This document shows, in pieces, positions 1 to 8,675 of a stretch of 64,000 nt of DNA (the stretch's first letter is position 1; every line of letters begins with the position of its first letter). Both the position numbers and the translations under genes were made by a program. The notes under the pieces are model-generated. The model ran no database searches. It was given only the letters and a program-made list of their open reading frames with translations, and had not been told where the DNA came from. The stretch comes from an uncultured bacterium (GTDB taxonomy: Bacteria > Bacillota > Clostridia > Lachnospirales > Lachnospiraceae): NCBI GenBank assembly GCA_947383005.1, contig CANDBT010000002.1, positions 1-64,000 on the forward strand, in the 5' to 3' direction.

Positions 1-1099
1 TTTCAGGCATTTCCGCAATTCCGCATTGTATCAATTTCGTTGTTGCGATGTTCATCGCCGTCACAAGAAGGAAATTTGCCGGGAATTCATATCTGCCATT
101 GATCCGCGAAACAATAATCCGACGCTCCTCCAATGGCTGACGCAGAACTTCCAAAACTTCCCGGCGAAATTCGGGCAGCTCATCCAAAAACAACACTCCC
201 CGGGAAGCCAGCGATATCTCGCCTGGCTTTGGATGCTTTCCTCCGCCAACCATCGCCTGTGGACTAATCGTATGATGAGGAGAGCGGAACGGCCTGTCAT
301 AAAGTAAAGCCTTGCCCGGCGGCAGCATCCCGCAAACACTGTAAACTTTGGAAATTTCTAATTGCTCCTTCGGCGTAAGCGGCGGCATAATTGTGGGAAT
401 CCGTCTGGCAATCATACTTTTTCCGCTGCCGGGAGGCCCCAAATAGAGGATATTATGCTGTCCTGCGACAGCAATTTCCGTCGCCCTCCGAACCAGCTTT
501 TGTCCATTAACCTCACTGAAATCAAAAAGATACTCTTCCCTTTCCTCTGCCGATGGCCAATCACATAGCTTTTCTCCACGTACATTTGCCGGATTTCCCA
601 ATATCTCCATGATTTGGCGGACTTCCCTGACTTTTACTATCTCAATCTGCCCAACAGCCAATCCCTCCGGCACATTTTCCTCCGGAAGAAAACATCTTTT
701 CCACCCCAAATCGCGTAAAGCCGACACCAAAGGCAAAACTCCTCTCACCGCCTTCACCTGCCCATTTAATCCCAATTCACCAATAAAAGCACTCCCTTTC
801 AAAACAGACGCTTCTACTATCCCGTAAGCCGCCAATACTGCCACGGCAATAGGCAAATCAAAAGCTGTCCCGTCTTTACGGACATCAGCAGGCGAAAGAT
901 TTATCATCACTCTTTTGGGCGGCAAACGAATCCCCGAATTTTTGAGCGCGGTACGCACCCGCTCTTCTGCCTCCCGCACCTCGGAAGCCAAATAGCCCAC
1001 CATATGAAATCCCGGCAAGCCATCACTCGCATCTGCCTCTACCTGCACCAGATACCCCTCGATTCCCTCCAGGCCGGCGCTATATACTTTACCGAACAA
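1..1099 (-). CDS. comM: YifB/ComM family Mg-chelatase-like AAA+ ATPase, 3' part missing and apparently interrupted
   Basis: The translation begins with the family's N-terminal domain ([17 protein letters not shown], then [20 protein letters not shown]) and continues into an AAA+ module with Walker A ([10 protein letters not shown]) and Walker B-like LFLDELPEF. ComM proteins act as hexameric helicases that assist branch migration in transformation. The start is a TTG at 1097-1099, five bases after an AGGAGG site; no ATG fits. The C-terminal part lies outside the window. After '..LLVTAMN' the family normally continues NPCPCG or NPSPTG, but here it reads [16 protein letters not shown], so bases 1-49 do not look like comM. 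This suggests an insertion or rearrangement at the window edge. Confidence 0.85.
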   Translation of the reverse strand, partial: MFGKVYSAGLEGIEGYLVQVEADASDGLPGFHMVGYLASEVREAEERVRTALKNSGIRLPPKRVMINLSPADVRKDGTAFDLPIAVAVLAAYGIVEASVLKGSAFIGELGLNGQVKAVRGVLPLVSALRDLGWKRCFLPEENVPEGLAVGQIEIVKVREVRQIMEILGNPANVRGEKLCDWPSAEEREEYLFDFSEVNGQKLVRRATEIAVAGQHNILYLGPPGSGKSMIARRIPTIMPPLTPKEQLEISKVYSVCGMLPPGKALLYDRPFRSPHHTISPQAMVGGGKHPKPGEISLASRGVLFLDELPEFRREVLEVLRQPLEERRIIVSRINGRYEFPANFLLVTAMNIATTKLIQCGIAEMPE

Positions 1100-1371
1100 T
1101 AAAACCTCCTTTCTGGGAGATTACCCTCAAAACCATTAATCAATATCTCTGAATATCACATTTTGCTGAACAAAGCCTGAAACAGCCACCTGATTAAATA
1201 CAAAGAAAAACGTAAGAAAAAAGAAATGAAATACCATCCTCTTATAAGAAAGCTTATATCGGATTTTTAACTTTTTGACTCTATATGACCTACACTGATA
1301 TCATCATAATCAATTTTACGGAAAAAAGCAAGAAGTATTTTAACACTTTATCATTGAATGTTTAATTGAGT

Positions 1372-1443
1372 GTTACTGTTCACTGGTACCCAGCGAACAG
1401 CAACTCAGGCCGCCATTTAAAATCGCCTGCAGCAATGGGCGGC
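1372..1443. repeat. Truncated copy of the GTTACTGTTCAC palindromic repeat family
   Basis: This segment starts with the terminal motif GTTACTGTTCAC and matches, nearly base for base, the reverse complement of the right half of the complete copy at 47765-47907, including the core hairpin built on AATCGCCTGC. The second terminus is missing. It lies in the 368-base gap between comM and the DNA metabolism gene. I saw nothing else there except AT-rich DNA that should hold the comM promoter. Confidence 0.8.
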
Positions 1444-1467
1444 TTTGGTACTATTGGAATTTTATTA

Positions 1468-2223
1468 CTATTGGAATTCTGTCATATATGGGCGAAAACG
1501 CAATGGAAGCATATTCTGCTGACATCTTACATTTCTGCGCTGCATAATGGCTATCGCCTGATGGAAAGTTTTCCATAAACCTTCATAAGTCTCCTCATCC
1601 GTCTTCTTATTGAGCCTGGCCTGCCACTCGGCCGAATCCATGTATACAATAACCCACCCTTTATTTGCCTGATGCACAGCAGCTTTTTTTCTTCTGCAAT
1701 CATATAGAATCCAATTCTCCCCTGAAAGACGATCCGCAAAATGTCCGGCCACCAGAGGGGTCAGATCGTTTTCGGGTGCTATCCTGCCCAACAGAACACC
1801 TTCTTCCATCTGAGAAAAACGGGTAAACTCAATAATATGCGTATATTCTCTCGACAGATTCCTGGTCAGTTTAAATACTTCATAAACTGCCGGATTGTGC
1901 AAATGATCCATCACTTTTACTCCAACAACAAAAGCATAAATCAAAAAGCGGTAAATCTTATCTGCCCGATAAACATCATGAGACAAAGCCGCCCTGTATG
2001 CCACCTCATAAATGTCCTCGGAAAGCTTCCGGCGGATACTGTCAATCACCTTCTCTGCCTTCGTTTCCTCCCGTTTTACTTCCTGATACTGACAGAACAA
2101 TTCCCTGTCACACCCCGCAGGTTCCAACCGCACATTGGCATGTCCCAACCCGCTCATCCAGGCATCGTAAATACCGCACCAAATATCCTCTGCTTCTTCT
2201 CCACATACAAAAACTGTCATCAT
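1468..2223 (-). CDS. TIGR03915-type DNA metabolism protein, partner of the adjacent radical SAM protein
   Basis: This 251-residue protein has the features of the TIGR03915/DUF4130-like family: an N-terminal VFVCGEEAEDIWCGIYDAW and the C-terminal signature CQQNMLPLRFRPYMTEF. The family is named 'probable DNA metabolism protein' and is almost always encoded next to the TIGR03916 radical SAM protein, as here (33-base gap, same strand). A related domain is fused to uracil-DNA glycosylases in other bacteria, which suggests a repair or base-modification role, but no activity is established. It is expected to be co-transcribed with the upstream radical SAM gene and so to fall under the LexA-type box there. 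I kept the 2223 start; the next Met, at 2220, is equally possible. Confidence 0.85.
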   Translation of the reverse strand: MMTVFVCGEEAEDIWCGIYDAWMSGLGHANVRLEPAGCDRELFCQYQEVKREETKAEKVIDSIRRKLSEDIYEVAYRAALSHDVYRADKIYRFLIYAFVVGVKVMDHLHNPAVYEVFKLTRNLSREYTHIIEFTRFSQMEEGVLLGRIAPENDLTPLVAGHFADRLSGENWILYDCRRKKAAVHQANKGWVIVYMDSAEWQARLNKKTDEETYEGLWKTFHQAIAIMQRRNVRCQQNMLPLRFRPYMTEFQ

Positions 2224-2256
2224 TACTGCCTCGTTTTCATTTACTCTCCCCGCAAT

Positions 2257-3732
2257 TTATAAAACACCTGTCATCGCAGATAATTGATCTTCCTGTTCCA
2301 CCGGCGCCGCAACCTGGTAATCATCAAACAAGCTTAATTGACGATAACTGTTGTGGTTTTCAATATCCCAGGTTTTCCGCTGCTCCGTACTGACCAACTG
2401 CCGGGTAATAAAATTCTCTTCTATCGGGATAGGATACATCATCTTGCCGGAACAGGTAAGGAAATACATTGCCCGCTTCAACACTACCCCCAGTTTCTTC
2501 AAGTCCCCAAAATCCAATACTGCGCTCTTTCGGGCCGCCAAAATACGTCTGGCCGACTTAACTCCTAATCCCGGTACCCGGAGTAAGGTTTGATAATCCG
2601 CCCGATTTACCTCTACCGGAAACCGTTCCAAATGACGAAGTGCCCAATCGCACTTGGGATCCAGCAATACATTAAAATTCGGCCGTTCTTCAGACAATAG
2701 CTCCTGCGCTTGAAATCCGTAAAATCTCAGCAGCCAATCCGCCTGATATAGCCGATGTTCCCGCAAAAGCGGCGGTCCTCCGGGAAGCACCGGAAGCAGG
2801 CTGTCATCATTCACCCGCACAAAAGCAGAATAGAATACCCGTTTTAAATCATAATTCTGATACAACGCTTCCGCCACCCGAATCATATGATAATCACTTT
2901 CAGGTGTAGCGCCTACAATCATCTGCGTACTTTGTCCGGCAGGCACAAAAAAGCGCTGATGGGATGATGACTGAAGGGCTGTCCATACATTTCTTCCCGG
3001 ATGTGCAGCCGAATCAGCCATACCTATCTCATGCCGCAACGAAGACGGTGTTCTCCTCCTATCCTCCGGCAGGGCTTTTTCATATCTGGCCGGTCCATCC
3101 AAAGCTTTTAAATTCTGCGCCGCTATCCCCCGCTGCACCTGACGCATAGGCATCAAAATCTTTTCTCTGGTCTTGCCCGGCGCCAGCTTCCTCAAACCTT
3201 CCGCTGTAGGGAGCTCTAAATTTACGCTCATCCGATCCGCCAAAAAACCAATCTGCTCAATTAAACCTTTATCTGTACCGGGAATAATCTTTACATGAAT
3301 ATAACCATTAAAATGGTATTGTTCCCGCAGGCGGCGCAAAGTCTGATAAATCAGTCCCATGGTATAATCTGGGGAATGCAGGATACCCGAACTCAAAAAC
3401 AGGCCTTCAATATAATTCCTCCGATAGAACTCAATCGTCAGCGTACATACTTCATCAGGAGTAAAAGCAGTCCGCACCACATCATTCGAACGCCGGTTAA
3501 TGCAATAACAACAGTCATAGATGCACTGGTTAGTAAACAAAATCTTCAATAAGGAAATACATCTTCCGTCTGCTGCAAAGCTATGGCAAATCCCGGCGGC
3601 AAGAGTATTTCCAATGGTCCCCTTTTTCCCCTTGCGGGCTACTCCGCTACTGGAACAAGACACATCATACTTGGCAGCATCAGAGAGAATGCGTAATTTT
3701 TCCTGAATATCCAACTCTTCCTGAATTAGCAT
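2257..3732 (-). CDS. Putative DNA modification/repair radical SAM protein (TIGR03916)
   Basis: Predicted product 491 residues. A radical SAM cluster motif CIYDCCYC (CxxxCxxC) lies near residue 95. A helix-hairpin-helix DNA-binding segment, LRVPGLGVKSARRILAAR, lies near residue 400. An early AKYDVSCSSSGV is typical of the family. The combination of [4Fe-4S]/SAM chemistry and HhH supports action on DNA, in the manner of a lyase or base-modifying enzyme, but the substrate is unknown. I chose the ATG at 3732 because AAAAGGAG precedes it by about nine bases; a longer frame back to 3789 would run through the LexA-type box. First gene of a two-gene unit with the 1468-2223 partner. Confidence 0.88.
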   Translation of the reverse strand: MLIQEELDIQEKLRILSDAAKYDVSCSSSGVARKGKKGTIGNTLAAGICHSFAADGRCISLLKILFTNQCIYDCCYCINRRSNDVVRTAFTPDEVCTLTIEFYRRNYIEGLFLSSGILHSPDYTMGLIYQTLRRLREQYHFNGYIHVKIIPGTDKGLIEQIGFLADRMSVNLELPTAEGLRKLAPGKTREKILMPMRQVQRGIAAQNLKALDGPARYEKALPEDRRRTPSSLRHEIGMADSAAHPGRNVWTALQSSSHQRFFVPAGQSTQMIVGATPESDYHMIRVAEALYQNYDLKRVFYSAFVRVNDDSLLPVLPGGPPLLREHRLYQADWLLRFYGFQAQELLSEERPNFNVLLDPKCDWALRHLERFPVEVNRADYQTLLRVPGLGVKSARRILAARKSAVLDFGDLKKLGVVLKRAMYFLTCSGKMMYPIPIEENFITRQLVSTEQRKTWDIENHNSYRQLSLFDDYQVAAPVEQEDQLSAMTGVL

Positions 3733-3752
3733 GAAAAGGCTCCTTTTGTAAT

Positions 3753-3766
3753 CGAACATTTGTTCT
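3753..3766 (-). promoter_or_regulatory. LexA/SOS box (Gram-positive type) ahead of the radical SAM repair pair
   Basis: The plus strand reads CGAACATTTGTTCT, a one-mismatch match to the Firmicutes LexA consensus CGAAC-N4-GTTCG. It sits 21-34 bases upstream of the chosen ATG (3732), where a bound repressor would block transcription of both genes. This is direct sequence evidence for DNA-damage control of the pair. LexA itself is not in the window. Confidence 0.75.
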
Positions 3767-3921
3767 ATATGTGTTCTATCATACCACAACCCTGGAATAA
3801 TTACAAGACTTATTTTTAAATCCCTGAAAATAAATTTACCCGGTCTACTCCAAAAGCAGGACGGAGATGTGGTTTTAAGTGATACCTCTTTTCAAGCAAT
3901 CCATAAAGCGTAATCTGCTTT

Positions 3922-4068
3922 TTGGGCGCAGCCAAAGCTATGGGGATTTCCAGTGAAAAGGATGTGCAGGCTCTGCTCCATGTAGCCGGCAATCATGAGA
4001 TAGTTCTGTGTGACTGTAATATCACAGAACTACGGGATATTCTGGGGCGAAAAAGAACCCCTAAAAGC
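3922..4068 (+). pseudogene. Remnant of a PIN-domain toxin-like gene
   Basis: The translated stretch GISSEKDVQALLHVAGNHEI followed by VLCDCNITELRDILGRK resembles the N-terminal half of PIN-family toxin components (the usual pattern is hydrophobic-LC-x-x-I-x-x-EL-x-x-I-x-x-RK). The N-terminal DTNV strand with the first acidic residue is absent, and the frame then runs into unrelated sequence. No antitoxin is adjacent. It sits in the 500-base gap between the radical SAM gene and the cyclase gene. Confidence 0.35.
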
Positions 4069-4074
4069 ACCAAT

Positions 4075-4099
4075 GCCAGCCGCTATGCAGGCGGCTGGC
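4075..4099. terminator. Perfect 9-bp GC-rich hairpin
   Basis: GCCAGCCGC and GCGGCTGGC pair perfectly around a 7-base loop. No T-tract follows on either strand, so a termination role is tentative. It lies 135 bases beyond the 3' end of the cyclase-family gene and after the PIN remnant. Confidence 0.35.
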
Positions 4100-4233
4100 A
4101 AATAACCGTAAAGCGCAGGCAGAGGAAATCATTCTGCATGAACGGATTTACAATTAAACAGGGAACAACAAAATTACCGGCATTTTTCTTCAGCGAAGAA
4201 ATCCATGTTTCGATTGCCTTGAATTGCTATTCC

Positions 4234-4986
4234 TTACTCCGTAATGGCCCAGACTCTGGCGGGAAGCCCCGTAGCCCCTTCAATCCTGGGATAGGAAACA
4301 ATAATCACGGCGCCCGCAGCAGCTACTTGGTCCAAATTAGTCAAAACCTCTACCTGCAGCTTACCTTTATCCAGCACATACCTCTCACAGGCCAAATCCC
4401 CCGCAGCAGCCGCTTCCGCTGAAGCGTCCGTATCCAGCGCTTCATGGCCGTTAGCCGCGGCATTGCGCTGCTCGTAAATATACTGAAGCGCTTCCATTGA
4501 CCATCCGGGGAAATTCTCACCACCCTCGGCATCCAAACCGGAAAGTGCATCCATATCCGGCCATCTCTTTGACCAGTCTGTCCTCAGAGCTACAAAAGCC
4601 CCTTCAGGGATATCGCCGTATTTTTTCTCATACTCCCGGATATCTTCGGCTGTGACTGCGTACGTAGGATTCTCTTTTACCTTTTCCGACACATCCACCA
4701 CACACAGAGGGAAAATCAAGTCCTTAACGCCATAATGTTCCGACAACTCCCGATCCTTTACGAAATGTCCCGGAAAATCAATATGTGTGCCAAACTGGCC
4801 CGGAAATTTAAAAGTTTGGATCAGGCAATCCAGCATTTCATTTCCCCAGTCAAAACAAGTAGTCCCCAGTTCCACCGAACCTTCCGGAATTCCCGCCCAG
4901 TAAGGGCTGTCATTATTCAGAGAATGAGAAAGTTCCACCCAATGATACTTTTTCGCTTCTTTCAACGCTTCCCACAATTTGTACAT
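4234..4986 (-). CDS. Cyclase family protein (kynurenine formamidase-like metal hydrolase)
   Basis: This 250-residue protein matches the cyclase/KynB family: WVELSHSLNNDSPYWAG near the N-terminus and the metal-binding signature GTHIDFPGHF (HxDxPxH) near residue 70. A later E-V-L-T-N-L-D segment leads to a VSYPRIEGATGLPARVWAI ending. Family members hydrolyse N-formylkynurenine or related amides and lactones using a divalent metal; the true substrate cannot be read from sequence. There is no tryptophan catabolism gene nearby. An Ala-rich insertion near residues 180-205 is unusual. Monocistronic, with its own promoter candidate. Confidence 0.8.
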   Translation of the reverse strand: MYKLWEALKEAKKYHWVELSHSLNNDSPYWAGIPEGSVELGTTCFDWGNEMLDCLIQTFKFPGQFGTHIDFPGHFVKDRELSEHYGVKDLIFPLCVVDVSEKVKENPTYAVTAEDIREYEKKYGDIPEGAFVALRTDWSKRWPDMDALSGLDAEGGENFPGWSMEALQYIYEQRNAAANGHEALDTDASAEAAAAGDLACERYVLDKGKLQVEVLTNLDQVAAAGAVIIVSYPRIEGATGLPARVWAITE

Positions 4987-5054
4987 CTTGTAATCCCCCT
5001 TTGCTTTATCTGATCAAGCTGTCCGAATCGATATATTTACGTCAGCTCTCCTAT

Positions 5055-5083
5055 AGTATAGGATATTTTTCTTTTAAACACAA
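5055..5083 (-). promoter_or_regulatory. Promoter candidate for the cyclase-family gene
   Basis: On the minus strand TTGTGT (5078-5083) and TATACT (5055-5060) are separated by 17 bases. The -10 is strong and the -35 weak. About 70 bases separate it from the start codon at 4986. Confidence 0.45.
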
Positions 5084-5104
5084 TCTTTTCATCCGTAATT
5101 TTTC

Positions 5105-5133
5105 TTGACGATAAATAAAAACTTTGCTAGAAT
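5105..5133 (+). promoter_or_regulatory. Sigma-A promoter for dapL
   Basis: TTGACG (5105-5110), a 17-base spacer and TAGAAT (5128-5133) form a good housekeeping promoter. It leaves a leader of about 110 bases before dapL. I did not recognise a lysine riboswitch in that leader. Confidence 0.65.
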
Positions 5134-5252
5134 CAACCATGTATTTTTATTCATTTGCAGAAGGTCAGACAAAGCATCCTTTTGCCCGCCATCTGAACGG
5201 TTACATTCATTTTGTTTTCACGGATAACATAAACTAAAAGAGAGGATACCCC

Positions 5253-6449
5253 ATGCCAAAATTAAACGAACATTACCAAAATCTAAAAGAAAGTTATCTC
5301 TTTTCCGAAATTGCCCACCGGGTGGCACGTTACATGGAAGCAAATCCGGATAAAAAGGTCATCCGCCTGGGCATCGGTGACGTTACCCTGCCCTTGGGCG
5401 ACGTAGCCATCAAGGGGCTTCATGAAGGCGTAGACGCCATGGCTCAGGCCAATACCTTCAAAGGCTATGGCCCTGAACAGGGCTATGGTTTTCTGCGCGA
5501 TGCCATCAGCGCTTACCTCGCCCGCAACGGTGTCTCCGTAGATGCTGACGACATTTTTATTTCCGACGGCGCCAAAAGTGACACCGGAAATATTTCCGAA
5601 CTGTTTGATACCGACAACGTAATCCTGATTCCTGACCCGGTATATCCGGTTTATGTCGATTCCAATATCATGAACGGCAAAAAAATCACCTATATGGCCG
5701 GAAACGCAGAAAACCATTTCCTGCCTATGCCAGAGAAAAACATTCATGCCGATATCATCTATCTGTGTTCCCCCAACAATCCTACCGGCGCCGTATACAA
5801 CCGCGAACAGCTAAAAGAATGGGTTGACTACGCCCTGGCCAATGAAGCAGTCATTCTTTTTGACTCCGCTTACGAAGCTTTCATCACCGATCCCGAACTG
5901 CCCCGGAGTATTTATGCCATCGAAGGCGCCAAACGCTGTGCCATCGAGTTTTGTTCCCTGTCCAAAACCGCCGGCTTCACGGGCACCCGCTGCGGCTATA
6001 CGATAGTGCCAAAAGAATTGACCTTCACCGCCCAAAACGGCAAGGAAATGTCGCTCCACGCCATGTGGAACCGCAGGCAATCCACCAAATTCAACGGCAC
6101 CTCTTATATTGTCCAAAAAGGCGCAGCCGCCGTCTTTACCGAGGAGGGAATGAAGCAATGCCAGGAAAACATCCGTTATTACCAGGAAAACGCACGGATT
6201 ATCGCTGACACGCTCACCCGAAAGGGCATTCGTTTCTTCGGCGGCGTCCACTCCCCCTATATCTGGTTTGAATGTCCCGGCAATCAGGAATCCTGGGAAT
6301 TTTTCGATTATCTGCTGAACCATGCGCAGATAGTCGGCACGCCCGGCGCAGGTTTTGGCGAAAACGGCAGCCATTACTTCCGTCTGACCGCTTTTGGCAG
6401 CCGGGAAAATACCCGGGAAGCAATGGAACGGTTTGAAAAATTGTTTTAA
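5253..6449 (+). CDS. dapL: LL-diaminopimelate aminotransferase
   Basis: DapL converts tetrahydrodipicolinate directly to LL-diaminopimelate with glutamate as amino donor, in the lysine and cell-wall pathway. The 398-residue length is close to the family norm. Seen directly: the opening NEHYQNLKESYLFSEIA, RLGIGDVTLPL, the substrate loop FKGYGPEQGYGFLRDAI, YLCSPNNPTGAVY, and the PLP-lysine segment FCSLSKTAGFTGTRCGY. An AGAGAGG site precedes the ATG. It is a single gene between its own promoter and the structured element at 6471. Confidence 0.95.
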   Translation: MPKLNEHYQNLKESYLFSEIAHRVARYMEANPDKKVIRLGIGDVTLPLGDVAIKGLHEGVDAMAQANTFKGYGPEQGYGFLRDAISAYLARNGVSVDADDIFISDGAKSDTGNISELFDTDNVILIPDPVYPVYVDSNIMNGKKITYMAGNAENHFLPMPEKNIHADIIYLCSPNNPTGAVYNREQLKEWVDYALANEAVILFDSAYEAFITDPELPRSIYAIEGAKRCAIEFCSLSKTAGFTGTRCGYTIVPKELTFTAQNGKEMSLHAMWNRRQSTKFNGTSYIVQKGAAAVFTEEGMKQCQENIRYYQENARIIADTLTRKGIRFFGGVHSPYIWFECPGNQESWEFFDYLLNHAQIVGTPGAGFGENGSHYFRLTAFGSRENTREAMERFEKLF

Positions 6450-6470
6450 CTGAATTTTAACTAAGGTAAT

Positions 6471-6520
6471 CGGGCAGGGGAGACTCCCTGCCCGCCACGC
6501 GGCCTGCATGCTGCGCCAGC
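6471..6520 (+). ncRNA. Two-hairpin structured element, copy 1 (downstream of dapL)
   Basis: CGGGCAGGG (6471-6479) pairs with CCCTGCCCG (6486-6494). Then comes GCCACGCGGCC, a short variable part, and a second small hairpin GCTG-CGC-CAGC. A second copy at 27220-27270 keeps the order and the unpaired GCCACGCGGCC but changes both stems in a compensatory way (CGAGTAGGG/CCCTACTCG; GCCGC/GCGGC). The hairpin may end dapL transcription, but no T-run follows; a small RNA or regulatory element is equally possible. Confidence 0.5.
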
Positions 6521-6545
6521 AACAAACTTCTTGTCTGCTTTTGCC

Positions 6546-7475
6546 TTATGCCATCGTACAGGCTTCTTCCTCCCAAGCTTTAATCGTATCTGCCGGGAGT
6601 TCCAGTATCTCAGCCACATCCATCAAAGCATCCCCTCGTTTCAGCATATTTAAAGCCGTTTTTTTAGCCCTTTCCAGATCTCCTTGTTGTAAGCCTTTTT
6701 GTAAGCCTTTTTGTATTCCCCTTTGCATGCCTTCATCAATCAACATTTTCCCTACCTGTGTCATCCCAAGCACCTCCTTGATATACTGCTTTGTCTCCTC
6801 GCTGATTATCTTATCTGTAAATGTCAATATCCCTGCCAGGACAAAAGTCTCCTGTTCTTTATCCGGTATCTGCCTTGCCAGATCCACACATTCCCTGATT
6901 GCTTTTTGCTTCTTCTCTTCCCCTTTATATGTCAATGGGAGGAGTACCAGGTGCAAAAGCACCTCATCGATCATCTCCCCCTCTGCTATATGGGTTCTGG
7001 CATCCTCCATCCATTCTTCTGACGGAACCCCCGCCAAATAAACAGCCTCCACCTGTATACGGCATGCCGTCCACTCCACTACTGCCTTCGCTTTTTCCAT
7101 ATCGGCTGTATATAATACCAGCATATGAATGTCCGGCTCTTTCCCTTCCCTGAGATAACGGTCTGCCACATCCAGGATATACCGGCCATATTTGGTGAAA
7201 TTTGCCTTTTTATAAGCGCTCTCATAATCCAGAATCGCCACGCTTCCGTCTTCCAGTTCAAACAAGTTATCCATCCGCAGCTCCCTTGCCTGGACAATGG
7301 GGATGTCGGTCGGCCTCACATCGACTACCCTTAAACCATTCTCAAAACCAAACAAAGACAGCGCTTTTCCTTTCATCCTCTCTCCGAAAAGCTTGGAAAC
7401 AATATCTTTGTTTTGATATGCAATTGCCGTACCTGTATCCTCATCTGCCCTTGCCTCTGTATTATTATCCCCCAT
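6546..7475 (-). CDS. Rpn family PD-(D/E)XK nuclease / transposase-like protein
   Basis: The 309-residue protein has the nuclease core typical of the Rpn/PDDEXK_2 group: RMDNLFELEDGSVAILDYES with AYKKANFTKYGRYI (D...E-x-D-Y motif) near residues 70-105. A charged helical C-terminus follows, with the repeated RGIQKGLQKGLQQGDLERAK segment seen in this family. E. coli Rpn proteins promote RecA-independent recombination, and family members are widespread, mobile and often multicopy in Clostridia. It stands alone; no transposon ends were identified around it. Confidence 0.7.
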   Translation of the reverse strand: MGDNNTEARADEDTGTAIAYQNKDIVSKLFGERMKGKALSLFGFENGLRVVDVRPTDIPIVQARELRMDNLFELEDGSVAILDYESAYKKANFTKYGRYILDVADRYLREGKEPDIHMLVLYTADMEKAKAVVEWTACRIQVEAVYLAGVPSEEWMEDARTHIAEGEMIDEVLLHLVLLPLTYKGEEKKQKAIRECVDLARQIPDKEQETFVLAGILTFTDKIISEETKQYIKEVLGMTQVGKMLIDEGMQRGIQKGLQKGLQQGDLERAKKTALNMLKRGDALMDVAEILELPADTIKAWEEEACTMA

Positions 7476-7649
7476 CCCATTCCCCCTATATAATTAGTAA
7501 TTTATCGCAGCAATTCCAGTATTTACTGAACCGTTACTATCAAATTTAACACTTTGGCACATTTTTTTATCTTAACTATAACGCACCTCATAGGGAAATG
7601 CAAGAAAAACATCCGCCGCTCTTTTCTCTTAGCACAGTAACGATAGCCA

Positions 7650-8675
7650 CTACCGCATACAGTTCATATAAGCTTTTTTCTGTTCCATATTGCTATGGAC
7701 ATAAATATCCATGGTGATTTTGATTGAAGAATGTCCAAGAATTTCCGAAAGCGCTTTATAATCAAATCCGTTTTCAATCCATTTAGAAGCGAACATATGA
7801 CGTAAAGAATGAATATTGATATCCGGGATACTGCATTTTTTCAGCACGGTCTTAAACTTTCGCTGGACGCTCCTGGGTTCCATACATTTTGTCGTCCCGG
7901 TCAAAATATAACACGAACCTTCTCTCTTATTTTTTAGCATTTTTAAAATAAGAAAATCCGGAAGCGGTATTTCGCGGATAGAAGTCCCTGTTTTCGGTGA
8001 GCCAATATAAATCATAGTTTTAGAAAGAGAATTCGTTAAATTGCGTATCCGGGAAACTGTGCGGTTAATCCGAAGCGTTCCCCCCTTCCAATCAACATCC
8101 TGCCACTGAAGGCCACACAACTCCCCCACCCGGATTCCCGTACAGAAAGAAATCAACAACCCTGTTTCAAATACTTCCTCTGAATTTTCCAAATAATTCA
8201 TTAGCTTCTCTGCACTTTCATGGTTAAACACACGCATGCCGGTCTTTTTACTTTTGGGGATAGAATAATGGAGCCTTTCTGCTGTATATATACCGCTCTC
8301 CTCCCCGGTCTGTAAAACGCTTTTAATTAAAAACACAATCAGCCGCTGAGTATTCCAGGCCAATCCCTGGTATTGTATTTTCCGCATAAATTGTTCCATT
8401 ACCTGATTATTTATTTCAGCCACAGGATAATTCCCTAGTTCCGGCAGGATATGTTTTTCAATCATGGTCAGGTACAGGGCGTAGGAACTGGGTTTTATCT
8501 GATAACGAAGGGATTCTGCCCATTGGCTACATAGTTGGGCCAGGGTGCAGGTGGAAGAAAGAGAAGAAACTGTTGTATATGAAGAAGCCTGATGATAAAA
8601 TTGTAAGGGGATGGAATTGTTGCTTTGATTGTTGTTTGAGGATAAATGCGAGGAAGAGATATTTGTTGTTATCAT
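7650..8675 (-). CDS. Tyrosine recombinase / integrase
   Basis: At 341 residues it has an N-terminal SAM-like core-binding domain (LCSQWAESLRYQIKPSSYAL onward) and a C-terminal catalytic domain. Catalytic residues are visible: Arg in FCTGIRVGELCGLQW, HSLRH (H-x-x-R), LGHSSIKITMDIY with the H/W-box His and nucleophile Tyr. The first 40 residues are Ser/Asn/Gln-rich low complexity. It lies just past the 3' end of the polysaccharide operon and on the same strand. It could mobilise that locus or invert a nearby segment, but I found no clear attachment or inversion sites; TTATTAT...ATAATAA at 8700-8730 is a weak inverted repeat upstream of the gene. Confidence 0.85.
   Translation of the reverse strand: MITTNISSSHLSSNNNQSNNSIPLQFYHQASSYTTVSSLSSTCTLAQLCSQWAESLRYQIKPSSYALYLTMIEKHILPELGNYPVAEINNQVMEQFMRKIQYQGLAWNTQRLIVFLIKSVLQTGEESGIYTAERLHYSIPKSKKTGMRVFNHESAEKLMNYLENSEEVFETGLLISFCTGIRVGELCGLQWQDVDWKGGTLRINRTVSRIRNLTNSLSKTMIYIGSPKTGTSIREIPLPDFLILKMLKNKREGSCYILTGTTKCMEPRSVQRKFKTVLKKCSIPDINIHSLRHMFASKWIENGFDYKALSEILGHSSIKITMDIYVHSNMEQKKAYMNCMR

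Noticed and set aside
1998-2393. Open frames on the plus strand opposite the DNA metabolism and radical SAM genes
   Set aside because: They are antisense shadows with Pro/His/Ser-rich translations and no ribosome binding sites; the minus-strand genes have clear family motifs.
5134-5252. Lysine riboswitch ahead of dapL
   Set aside because: The leader of about 110 bases is too short and lacks the conserved core of that class.
5283-6509. Long minus-strand frames opposite dapL
   Set aside because: DapL motifs on the plus strand are unambiguous, and the antisense frames have no recognisable domains or start signals.
6546-7475. Complete insertion sequence around the Rpn-type gene
   Set aside because: No terminal inverted repeats or target duplication could be found flanking the gene.
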